From the NCBI RefSeq assembly GCF_947495735.1, contig NZ_CANMAA010000003.1, forward strand, positions 310,001-374,000: DNA of 64,000 nt, read 5' to 3'. Every line of letters begins with the position of its first letter. The first letter of the stretch is position 1. The stretch comes from an uncultured Pseudokineococcus sp. (GTDB lineage: Bacteria > Actinomycetota > Actinomycetes > Actinomycetales > Quadrisphaeraceae). The translations under genes were made by a program, and so were the position numbers. Shown here piece after piece: positions 51,059 to 58,937 of the stretch. A model generated the notes under the pieces. It worked only from the letters and a program-made list of their open reading frames with translations. It was not told the DNA's origin and did no database searches.

Positions 51059-51991
51059 TCAGGCGGCGCCGGACCCCCACCAGTCGTCGAGCAGGGCGGC
51101 GGTGGCGGCGGGGTTCTCGGCGTTCGGCAGGTGCCCGGCCCCGGGGATGACGGCGTAGCGGGCGCCGAGCCGCTGCGCCATGGCGCGCTGCCACGGCTGC
51201 GGCCAGGCGTCGTCGTCCTCCCCGTGGGCCACGAGCACGGGCAGGCCCGTGGCGGCGAGCGCGTCCGTGGTGTCCGTCGTGTCCGCGAGGACGGTGACGG
51301 CGCCCAGGAGCGCGGCCGTCGACGTGCCCTGCGAGCGCTCGCGCAGGAACGCGTCGAGCGGCTCGAGGCCGTCGGGGGCCCGCTCGGCCAGCTCGGGGTT
51401 GTCGAGGGCCCACAGGCTGCGTCGCCCGGCGGCGGCCAGCCGCGGCGGCAGGTCGGCCTTGCGCCCGATCCAGCCGTGGGGCCCCGAGCACAGCATCGTC
51501 AGGTCGGCCAGCCCCTCGGGCGCGGCCAGCGCCGCGGCGCGGGCCACCACCCCGCCGAAGCTGTGGCCGAGCAGGTGCACGCCCCCGCCCGCGCCGACGA
51601 GCCCGAGCACCTCGACGGCGTCCGCGGCCAGGTCGTCGAGGAGGTAGCCGGTGCCCCGGCCTCCCCCGACGTCGTCGGGGCTCCACGTCGAGTCCGCCTG
51701 GCCCCGCTGGGAGCAGGCCCACACGTCCCACCCGCGAGCCGCCAGCAGGGGCAGCAGGTCGAGGAAGTCCTCCTTCGAGCCGGTGAACCCCGGCACCAGC
51801 ACCGCCGTCCCCCGCGCGGGCGCGGGAGCGCCCCGCCCGTCGCGCGGTCGTGCCCGCAGCGCCGTGAGCGGCCCCACGGCCAGCTCGAGGACGAGCACCT
51901 CGACGCCGACCGGTACCGGCAGCACGCTGAACGGCACGCCGGGACGGACGCCCGCGGGCAGCTCCGGAGCCGGGGACCCGCCCACGCTCAC
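51059..51991 (-). CDS. Alpha/beta hydrolase in the glucan operon
   Basis: A 310-residue hydrolase. The nucleophile elbow is LLGHSFGGVV, the oxyanion segment VLVPGFTGSKEDF, and the acid and His are probably in VAHGEDDDAWP and GAGHLPNAENP, so the catalytic triad is complete. The substrate is unknown; removing acyl or succinyl decorations from glucan chains would fit the operon but is speculative. GTG 51991 overlaps the ABC ATPase stop as GTGA, so it is translated with the transporter. Confidence 0.85.
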   Translation of the reverse strand: MSVGGSPAPELPAGVRPGVPFSVLPVPVGVEVLVLELAVGPLTALRARPRDGRGAPAPARGTAVLVPGFTGSKEDFLDLLPLLAARGWDVWACSQRGQADSTWSPDDVGGGRGTGYLLDDLAADAVEVLGLVGAGGGVHLLGHSFGGVVARAAALAAPEGLADLTMLCSGPHGWIGRKADLPPRLAAAGRRSLWALDNPELAERAPDGLEPLDAFLRERSQGTSTAALLGAVTVLADTTDTTDALAATGLPVLVAHGEDDDAWPQPWQRAMAQRLGARYAVIPGAGHLPNAENPAATAALLDDWWGSGAA

Positions 51992-53694
51992 GCCGCACCC
52001 CCCGCGCGGCTCGGCTGGGGCACCGCGTCGAGCAGCTCGATCGTGTAGGGGTCCTGCGGGAACCGCAGCACCTGCGAGGTCTCGCCACGCTCCACGACCC
52101 GGCCGTCGTGCAGGACCATGATCTGGTCGGTGACGACGCGCGCCGACAGCAGGTCGTGCGTGATGTACAGCATCGAGACGCCGTGCTCGGCGCGCAGCCC
52201 CTCCAGCAGCGCGAGGACGCCCGCGCGCAGGGAGACGTCGAGCATGGAGACGGGCTCGTCCGCCACGATGATCTGCGGGTCGCTCGCGAGCGCCCGCGCG
52301 ATGACGACGCGCTGGCGCTGACCGCCCGAGAGCTGGTGCGGCAGCTTGGCGGCGAACTGCTCCACGGGCGTGAGGCCGACCGTCTCGAGCAGCTCGAGCA
52401 CCCTCGCGCGCGCCTCCCGTCGGCTGCGACCGGTGTAGTTCACGACCGGCCTCGTGAGCGTGTACTCCACGGTGTGCAGCGGGTTGAGCGCCGCGTACGG
52501 GTCCTGGAAGACCATCTGGACGTCGCGCCGCAGGGCGCGGAGCCCGCGGCCTCGGAGCGCGTCCACGCGCACGTCGCCGACGGACACCGTTCCCGAGGTG
52601 GGGCGCACGACGCCGGTGATGAGCTGGGCCAGCGTCGACTTGCCGGAGCCGCTGGCGCCGACCAGGGCCATCGACTGCCCCGGCTCCAGCCGCATCGAGA
52701 CGTCGTCCAGCGCCGTCACGGTCGCCGCACCGCGGCGCGGCGGCGGGTAGACCTTGCTGACGCCGTCGACGACGACCGCCGCGGAGGCGGCGCGGCCCAC
52801 GCGCGGCGCGCTCCCGGAGCCGTGCGCACGACGACCCGGCGAGGGCGCGGTGCTGGCTGACGTCACGAGTTGGCCGCCGCGCGCCGCGAGCCCGGGCAGC
52901 TCCACGACCTCCGCACGGGGGTCGGCGTAGTGGCTCAGCAGCATCTTCGTGTAGTCGTCCTGGGGGTCGCGCAGGACGTCCCGGCTCGCGCCGTCCTCGA
53001 CGACCACGCCCTGGTGCATGACCATGACGCGCGAGGTCGACTCGAGCACGACGCCCAGGTCGTGGCTGATGAGCAGGGCCGTGAAGCCCTCCGAGGCCTG
53101 CAGCTCGCGGATGGTGCGCATGACCGCGTGCTGCACCAGGACGTCGAGGGCTGTCGTCGGCTCGTCGAAGACCATGAGCTGCGGCTCGAGGGCTAGCGCG
53201 AGGGCGATGGACACGCGTTGGCGCATGCCGCCCGAGAGCTCTCCCGGGTAGCGGCCCAGCACCGTCGAGGAGAGCTCGACCTTCTCCACGAGCTCGCGGG
53301 CCCGGGCGTCGCGCCGCTCGCGCGGCACGTGCCCGTGGGCGGCGAAGACGTCGCGGAAGTGGTTGCCGACCGTGCGCACCGGGTTGAGCGCGTTCATGCC
53401 CGACTGCAGCACCATGGCGAACCCGCCGCGGCGCTGCGCGCGCAGCTGCTCGTCCTCGAGCGCGGCGACGTCCCGGCCGTCGAAGAGGATGCGTCCCGAG
53501 GAGATGCGGGCGGGCGGCTTGGACAGCCGCGTGAGCGCGAAGCCCAGCGTCGACTTGCCCGAGCCCGACTCGCCGACGAGGCCGACGAACTCGCCCCGCT
53601 CGAGCGTGAGGCTGACGTCGCGCACGGCGTGGGTGGGTGCGGCGTCGGACGGCTCGTAGACCACGGACAGGTCCTGGACCTCGAGCAGGCTCAT
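51988..53694 (-). CDS. ABC transporter fused double ATPase (DppD-DppF type)
   Basis: A 568-residue protein with two ATPase domains in one chain. Domain 1 (about 1-265) has Walker A GESGSGKST, signature LSGGMRQRV and Walker B LMVFDEPTTALD. Domain 2 (about 310-560) has GASGSGKST, LSGGQRQRV and IIVADEPVSMLD; here Met replaces the usual Ser/Thr before LD. The two lie where separate oppD and oppF genes are usual. It energises import of the solute delivered by the lipoprotein at 55746. ATGA overlap with the upstream permease gene. Confidence 0.94.
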   Translation of the reverse strand: MSLLEVQDLSVVYEPSDAAPTHAVRDVSLTLERGEFVGLVGESGSGKSTLGFALTRLSKPPARISSGRILFDGRDVAALEDEQLRAQRRGGFAMVLQSGMNALNPVRTVGNHFRDVFAAHGHVPRERRDARARELVEKVELSSTVLGRYPGELSGGMRQRVSIALALALEPQLMVFDEPTTALDVLVQHAVMRTIRELQASEGFTALLISHDLGVVLESTSRVMVMHQGVVVEDGASRDVLRDPQDDYTKMLLSHYADPRAEVVELPGLAARGGQLVTSASTAPSPGRRAHGSGSAPRVGRAASAAVVVDGVSKVYPPPRRGAATVTALDDVSMRLEPGQSMALVGASGSGKSTLAQLITGVVRPTSGTVSVGDVRVDALRGRGLRALRRDVQMVFQDPYAALNPLHTVEYTLTRPVVNYTGRSRREARARVLELLETVGLTPVEQFAAKLPHQLSGGQRQRVVIARALASDPQIIVADEPVSMLDVSLRAGVLALLEGLRAEHGVSMLYITHDLLSARVVTDQIMVLHDGRVVERGETSQVLRFPQDPYTIELLDAVPQPSRAGGAA

Positions 53695-54656
53695 CGACCG
53701 CTCCCCTCGCGCAGGCGGGGGTTGGACAGGCCGTCCACCCCGAAGTTGACGAGGCTCAGGGAGGTCGCCAGGAGGGCGATGCACAGACCGGGGGCGAGCA
53801 GGAGCACCCACTGGCCGGTCAGGAGCGCGTTGGAGTTCTGCGCCCAGAAGAGCATCGTCCCCCAGCTCACCTGGGTGGTGTCCCCGAGCCCCAGGAAGGA
53901 CAGGCCCGACTCGGCGAGAATCGCCGCCGTCGCGGCCCCGAAGAAGCTGCTCGCGATGATCGACGTCATGTTCGGGAGGATCTCCCGGAAGACGATGCGC
54001 CAGGAGCGCTCGCCGGAGAACTGCGCGGCCGTCACGAAGTCGCGCCCGCGCAGGGACTGCGTCTGCGAGCGGAGGACCCGCGCGCCCCACGCCCACCCCG
54101 TCAGCACGACGACGAAGATGATCATCCCGAGGCCGCTGTTCTGCAGGTACGCGGCGATGACGATCATCAGCGGCAGGCCCGGGATGACGAGGAACAGGTT
54201 GACCACGAAATTGACGACCTCGGCCACCGGGCCGCGGACGTATCCCCACGAGAGGCCGACGACCACGGCGACGAGGGTGGAGAGCACGCCGGCGACGACG
54301 CCGACGAGCAGCGAGATGCGCGAGCCGTAGATGACCTGCGACAGGACGTCCTCGCCCGCGGCCGTGGTGCCGAAGAGGTGCGCCGAGCTCGGCCCGGCGC
54401 TGCGCTCGAAGCCCCCGGCGGTCGGCGAGTAGGGGGCCAGCACCGGCGCCAGCAGGGCGAGGAGGGCGAAGAAGGCGAGGACGACGAGGCCGAGACGCGC
54501 CTTGCGGTTCACCCAGACCGTCCCGGCGGCGCGGGTGACCACCCGCCACCGCGGTGGCGCGGACGTCGGCAGGTCCGGCGGCGCGGAGTCCGCGGCCCCC
54601 GCGGGCCGCTCGCTCTCGGAGCCGCCGGGGTCGGGGAGCGTCGTGGGCGTGGTCAT
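53691..54656 (-). CDS. ABC transporter permease (DppC type)
   Basis: A 321-residue permease. After a ~45-residue Pro/Ser-rich cytoplasmic start come about six membrane helices; the OppC-type N-terminal segment RKARLGLVVLAFFALLALLAPVLAPYSP and the EAA loop DFVTAAQFSGERSWRIVFREILPNM are clear. It pairs with the DppB-type permease, whose stop it overlaps as ATGA. Together with the fused ATPase it forms the membrane channel. Confidence 0.94.
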   Translation of the reverse strand: MTTPTTLPDPGGSESERPAGAADSAPPDLPTSAPPRWRVVTRAAGTVWVNRKARLGLVVLAFFALLALLAPVLAPYSPTAGGFERSAGPSSAHLFGTTAAGEDVLSQVIYGSRISLLVGVVAGVLSTLVAVVVGLSWGYVRGPVAEVVNFVVNLFLVIPGLPLMIVIAAYLQNSGLGMIIFVVVLTGWAWGARVLRSQTQSLRGRDFVTAAQFSGERSWRIVFREILPNMTSIIASSFFGAATAAILAESGLSFLGLGDTTQVSWGTMLFWAQNSNALLTGQWVLLLAPGLCIALLATSLSLVNFGVDGLSNPRLREGSGR

Positions 54657-55633
54657 CGGCGAGTCCTCGGGTCGAGGATCCCGTAGAGCGTGTCGACGAC
54701 GAAGTTGGCGACGAGGACGCTCAACGTGATCATCAGGAACAGGGCCTGCATGAGCGGGAAGTCCTGGTTGGTCACCGCGTTGAAGAGCAGGTAGCCGACC
54801 CCCGGGTAGGCGAAGACCCGCTCGACGAGCAGGGACCCGCCCACCACGCCGCCGAGCGCGAGGCCGAAGCCGGTGAGGTTGGGCAGGATCGCGTTGCGGG
54901 CGGCGTAGCGGAGCGCGACGGTGCGCGAGCGGAGCCCGTTGGCCTCGGCGAAGGTCACGTAGTCGTCCCCGAGGGTCCCGATCATCGCGTTGCGCATCCC
55001 GAGGATCCAGCCGCCGAGCGAGGTGAGCAGGATCGTGACGGCGGGCAGCACCGCGTGGGCGACGGCGTCGGCGAGGAACGGCCCGTTGAGCCCGGGCGTC
55101 GTGTACGGGCTGTAGGCGCCCGACGTGGGGAACAGCTGGAACGTGTAGCCCAGGAAGAAGAGCAGCAGCAGCGCCGTCCAGAAGTACGGGAAGGCGGCGA
55201 GGAAGCTGCCCGACAGGGTCGGCAGGGCGTCGAGCGCCGAGCCGCGCCGCCAGGCCGCGAGCACGCCGATGAGCGTGCCGATGACGAAGGCCGCGACCGT
55301 GACGAGGCCGACGAGCACCAGCGTGAAGGGCAGCGCGCTGCCGACCAACGAGGCCACCGACGCCGGGAAGAACGTGTACGAGACGCCGAAGTCGAGCGTC
55401 AGGACGTTGCCGAGGTAGTCCCAGTACTGGGCGAGCAGCCCGCCGGTGGGGACGCCCAGCTGGGCCTCGATGGCGGCCCGGGTCGCCGGGTCGACGGGGC
55501 CGTTCTGAGCCAGCCGCGCGATCGCGGCGTCGGCCGGTGAGCCCGGCATCAGCCGGGGCAGGAGGAAGTTCAGCGTGATCGCGGCCCACGCGGTGAGCGC
55601 GAAGAGGCCGAGCCGGCTCAGGAAGTAGCGCAC
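54653..55633 (-). CDS. ABC transporter permease (DppB type)
   Basis: A 326-residue permease with six membrane helices. It opens RYFLSRLGLFALTAWAAITLNFLLPRLMPGSP, a DppB signature, and its EAA loop reads DYVTFAEANGLRSRTVALRYAARNAILPN. I start at GTG 55633, 8 nt after an AGAGAGG ribosome site; GTG 55642 leaves no spacing. Two strong hairpins lie between it and the binding-protein gene upstream, probably lowering permease expression relative to the binding protein. Confidence 0.93.
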   Translation of the reverse strand: MRYFLSRLGLFALTAWAAITLNFLLPRLMPGSPADAAIARLAQNGPVDPATRAAIEAQLGVPTGGLLAQYWDYLGNVLTLDFGVSYTFFPASVASLVGSALPFTLVLVGLVTVAAFVIGTLIGVLAAWRRGSALDALPTLSGSFLAAFPYFWTALLLLFFLGYTFQLFPTSGAYSPYTTPGLNGPFLADAVAHAVLPAVTILLTSLGGWILGMRNAMIGTLGDDYVTFAEANGLRSRTVALRYAARNAILPNLTGFGLALGGVVGGSLLVERVFAYPGVGYLLFNAVTNQDFPLMQALFLMITLSVLVANFVVDTLYGILDPRTRR

Positions 55634-55658
55634 TCGAGCCACCTCTCTCGTGGACGGG

Positions 55659-55679
55659 CCCCTCCGGGAGCGGGAGGGG
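55659..55679 (-). terminator. Small hairpin before the DppB-type gene
   Basis: A seven-pair stem CCCCTCC/GGAGGGG with a 7-nt loop in the gap between the binding-protein and permease genes, downstream of the larger hairpin at 55692-55728. Confidence 0.45.
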
Positions 55680-55691
55680 TCGGGAGGGGGT

Positions 55692-55728
55692 CGCGCGGCC
55701 GGCTGTGCGGGGGCCGGCCGGCCGCGCG
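55692..55728 (-). terminator. 12-bp hairpin between the binding-protein and permease genes
   Basis: CGCGCGGCCGGC pairs perfectly with GCCGGCCGCGCG around a 13-nt loop, 18 nt past the binding-protein stop. It may act as partial terminator or as protection of the 5' mRNA. Confidence 0.65.
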
Positions 55729-55745
55729 AGCAGGAGGGGCGCCGG

Positions 55746-57425
55746 TCAGCTGCCGGCGCGCTCGAGGTTGGTGTCGATGAGCAGCACGTTGGAGTCGTAC
55801 GTGATGGGCGTCGCGTACGGGTCCTCCTCCGAGGGCCACCCCGTGAACTTCGCGTCGCTGAACAGGCCCCACAGACCGCCGTAGTACATGGCGATGACGG
55901 GCACCTGGTCGTACATGACCTGCTGCAGCTCCCCGGCGAGCTCCTCCTGCTCGGCCGGGTCGACGGCCGCCTGGTACCGCCCGAGCAGCTCGTCGACCTC
56001 GGGGTCGGAGAAGCGCTGGTAGTTGGACGCGGCCGTCGTGCCGACCGGCTCGGCGAACTCGCTGTTCAGCAGCTGGTTCATGTCGCGGTAGAAGGAGCCC
56101 GTGCCGCCGAAGCCACCCATGGCCAGCTGGAAGTCGCCGTTGTCGACGGCCTGCTGGTAGGCGGCGGGCTGCGGCTGCTCGATGGTCACCGCGATGCCGA
56201 GGGCCTGCAGCTGGCGCTGGACCTCCTGCACCCCGCGCAGCCAGTCCGTGTAGCCGTTGGCGGTCGTGATGGCGATCGTTGCCTGCTGGCCGTCCGGGCC
56301 CACCAGCTGCCCGCCCTCCTGCGTGTACCCGGCTGCGGCGAAGGCCTCGAGCGCGGCGTCGGCGTCCTGCGCCACCCGCCCCTCGTCGGGCACCTCCTCG
56401 TCCAGCAGCTCCTGCTGGCCGGGGAGGATCAGCCCGCTCTGCGGCGCGGCGTCGGTGTACCCGCTGGCCGCGGCGTCGGCGACCGCCTCGCGGTCGAGGG
56501 CGAGCGAGAGCCCCCGGCGGAAGTCCACGTCGTCGAAGGGCGCCTGCGTGAGGTTGGGCAGCAGCGAGATGGTCCCGCCCGGCGGGAACCAGTACGTGTT
56601 CCCCTCGTTCGCCGAGACCCACGTGCCCTCGACGTCCTCGATGAAGGCGTAGGCCCAGTCGTAGCCGTTGTTCACGAGGTCGAGCTGCTCGTTGGAGGCG
56701 GGGATGACGAGCTCGTCGGCCGCGACCGCGTCCGCCTGCCAGTACTCCTGGTTCTTCACGAGCGTGTACTGGTTCGGCCCGAAGTCCCCGAGCGCGAAGG
56801 GCCCCGTGCCGACCGGCTCCTCGTTCGCGAAGGACACCGGGTCCTCGACGTCGGCCCACAGGTGCTCGGGGACGATGACGGTGCCGCCGATGATGTCCGT
56901 CGCGGGCACGTCCGGCTGCGCGAAGCGCATCGTCACCTGCGTGCCGTCCGCCTCGACGGACTCCAGGCGCTGCCAGACGCCGTCGAGGTCGAGCGCCGGG
57001 TGCTCGCGGAGCAGGTCGAACGTGAACGTCACGTCGTCCGCGGTGAAGGGCTCGCCGTCGGTCCAGGTCGCGTCCTCGCGGAGGGTGAAGACGACCGTCT
57101 GGGCGTCCACCTGCTCCACCGAGCTCGCCAGGAAGGGCGTCGACTCGCCGTCGACGGTGTTGAGCACCGTCAGGGGCTCGTAGATGTGGAAGGCGCCCTT
57201 GCGGTTCGTGGAGTTGTAGGGGTTGAAGTTCCGCGTGAACGTCGGCGACCCCGCGTCACCAGCGAAGAGCATGGTGCCCTCCCCCTGGCCGCCACCCTCG
57301 GCGCCCTCGGCGCCCTGCGGGGCCTGCGCCCCGGTGCAGCCGCTGACCACGAGCGTCGCGGCGAGGCCGAGACCGGTCGCCGTCGCGAGCCGCCCTCGGC
57401 GGGTGCTGGTCCTCGTGGGACTCAT
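55746..57425 (-). CDS. ABC transporter solute-binding lipoprotein (family 5)
   Basis: A 559-residue exported lipoprotein. The basic start, hydrophobic helix and lipobox VVSGC put the lipid-modified Cys at about residue 30. A Gly/Glu-rich linker follows, then SBP_bac_5 motifs: IYEPLTVLNTVDGESTPFLASS, REDATWTDGEPFTADDVTFTFD, EPVGTGPFAL and DVDFRRGLSLALDREA. Family 5 proteins bind peptides or, in several bacteria, beta-gluco-oligosaccharides; the operon favours the latter. ATG 57425 has GGAGGA 7 nt upstream. A LacI-type operator lies 70 nt before it. Confidence 0.92.
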   Translation of the reverse strand: MSPTRTSTRRGRLATATGLGLAATLVVSGCTGAQAPQGAEGAEGGGQGEGTMLFAGDAGSPTFTRNFNPYNSTNRKGAFHIYEPLTVLNTVDGESTPFLASSVEQVDAQTVVFTLREDATWTDGEPFTADDVTFTFDLLREHPALDLDGVWQRLESVEADGTQVTMRFAQPDVPATDIIGGTVIVPEHLWADVEDPVSFANEEPVGTGPFALGDFGPNQYTLVKNQEYWQADAVAADELVIPASNEQLDLVNNGYDWAYAFIEDVEGTWVSANEGNTYWFPPGGTISLLPNLTQAPFDDVDFRRGLSLALDREAVADAAASGYTDAAPQSGLILPGQQELLDEEVPDEGRVAQDADAALEAFAAAGYTQEGGQLVGPDGQQATIAITTANGYTDWLRGVQEVQRQLQALGIAVTIEQPQPAAYQQAVDNGDFQLAMGGFGGTGSFYRDMNQLLNSEFAEPVGTTAASNYQRFSDPEVDELLGRYQAAVDPAEQEELAGELQQVMYDQVPVIAMYYGGLWGLFSDAKFTGWPSEEDPYATPITYDSNVLLIDTNLERAGS

Positions 57426-57494
57426 GGCTGGTTCCTCCGTGTCGTCGTCGTCACGGGTCAGGGGCGTCGTCGTCAGTCCCTGCCGCTGACCCGA

Positions 57495-57510
57495 ATGTAA
57501 GCGCATACAT
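57495..57510. promoter_or_regulatory. LacI-type operator before the transport operon
   Basis: ATGTAAGCGCATACAT, an imperfect palindrome with central GCGC, a typical LacI/GalR operator. Nearly identical to 58855-58870. Confidence 0.78.
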
Positions 57511-57604
57511 CAGGCCCGGGCAAGTACCCGCGGATCAGCGGGCGCCGGCCCCGGGCACCTCTGGACGGGTCGGGCGGGATCGGTCGGTCAGCGCCTGGCG
57601 GAGC

Positions 57605-58705
57605 TCAGCCGGAGACGCATCCGCAGCTCTCCCGCAGGAGCACCTGCACGGGGAGCACCCGCTCCACGAACGGGGCGCCGGGGTCGGCCAGGCGGCGCAG
57701 GAGCACCTCGACGGCGACCCGGCCCAGCTCGACCATGGGCTGGTGGACCGTGGACAGCCGCGGGCGCGCGCGGCCCGAGGCATCGATGCCGTCGAAGCCC
57801 GTGACGACGACGTCCTCGGGCACCCGGACACCCGCGCCGCGGAGCACGTCGACGATGCCCAGCGCCGTCTGGTCGTTGGTGCAGACGAGCCCCTGGGGCA
57901 GCCGGCCGGCCCCGACGAGCCGCCGGGCGAGGTCGCGCCCCCGGTCCGCGGTGAAGTCGCCCCGCAGGAGGGGGGCCTCCGGCACGGGCATCCCGCGCGC
58001 CGCCAGGGCCTGGCAGTAGCCGGCGAAGCGGTCGAGGTCGTCCGGGACGTCGGCGGCTCCGCCGACGAAGGCGAGGTCGGTCAGGCCGTGGTCGTCGACC
58101 AGGTGGTCGGTCAGCGCCCGCATGCCGGGGCCGTTGGCCGCGCGGACGTGGTCCAGGCGGTCGTCCCCGTGGTGGCTCGCCAGGACGACGACCGGCGTGC
58201 TCCGCGCCACACGCGCCAGCACCTCGGGCGGCGCCGTGCCGGACAGCACGACGAGCCCGTCGACCCGCCCCGCGAGCTCCTCCAGGGCGGCGTCCCGGCG
58301 GGCGCCGCGCGCCACAGCGACCGTCGCGGCGAGCCCGTGGCGCCAGGCCTCCAGCTCGACCCCGCGCAGCACCTCCCCCATGTAGAGGTTGGTGAGGGGC
58401 TCGGCCGCCCCGGGCGGGTCGCGGCGCACCGTCACCGGGACGTCGGAGAGGAGGACGGGGTCGACCTCCTCGACGTCGTCGAAGTCGGGGAACGCGAGGC
58501 CGATGGCGCCCGAGCGTCGCGCGGCCAGCCCCCGCGCGCTGCCGCTGGGGACGTAGCCGAGCTCGTGGACCGCCTCGAGCACGCGCCGCGTCGTCGCCGG
58601 CGAGACCGCCTCGGGCCGCCGCAGCACCCGGCTCACCGTGGCTATGGAGACGCCGGCGCGCGCGGCCACGTCGTAGACCGTGGCGCGGGGCCGTTCGCTC
58701 GTCAC
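57605..58705 (-). CDS. LacI-family transcriptional regulator
   Basis: About 366 residues. The helix-turn-helix and hinge read ATVYDVAARAGVSIATVSRVLRRPEAVSPATTRRVLEAVHELGYVPSGSARGL. The sugar-binding part has IGLAFPDFDD, DGLVVLSGTAPPE, CTNDQTALGIVDVLRGAGVRVPEDVVVTGFDG and PRLSTVHQPM. An insert around residues 80-105 lengthens the usual ~340. Its position between the two operator-bearing promoters makes it the likely repressor of both; release by an imported oligosaccharide is inferred. Adjacent GTGs at 58708 and 58705 both suit the GGAGGAG site. Confidence 0.93.
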   Translation of the reverse strand: MTSERPRATVYDVAARAGVSIATVSRVLRRPEAVSPATTRRVLEAVHELGYVPSGSARGLAARRSGAIGLAFPDFDDVEEVDPVLLSDVPVTVRRDPPGAAEPLTNLYMGEVLRGVELEAWRHGLAATVAVARGARRDAALEELAGRVDGLVVLSGTAPPEVLARVARSTPVVVLASHHGDDRLDHVRAANGPGMRALTDHLVDDHGLTDLAFVGGAADVPDDLDRFAGYCQALAARGMPVPEAPLLRGDFTADRGRDLARRLVGAGRLPQGLVCTNDQTALGIVDVLRGAGVRVPEDVVVTGFDGIDASGRARPRLSTVHQPMVELGRVAVEVLLRRLADPGAPFVERVLPVQVLLRESCGCVSG

Positions 58706-58854
58706 CACGCCATCTCCTCCGACCTCTCGCTGCGACCCGCCACGGACGTGCGCACCGCGGACGACGAGCCTGCCGGGAACCGCACGGCGCACGCGGAGCG
58801 GAGCTCAGGCCTTGCGGCGCGGGCGCGTGCGGGAGGAGGGTGGCCGCACCTCGC

Positions 58855-58870
58855 TTGTAAGCGCGTACAT
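58855..58870. promoter_or_regulatory. LacI-type operator before the exported hydrolase
   Basis: TTGTAAGCGCGTACAT, sharing 14 of 16 bases with the operator at 57495. It lies between the divergent lacI-type gene and the hydrolase gene, 68 nt before the latter. Confidence 0.78.
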
Positions 58871-58937
58871 CGCGCGGCGCACCCCTCGTCGCAGACGGGA
58901 TCGCGCCCGCCCCGCGACCCTAGCCCCGGAGGACGTC

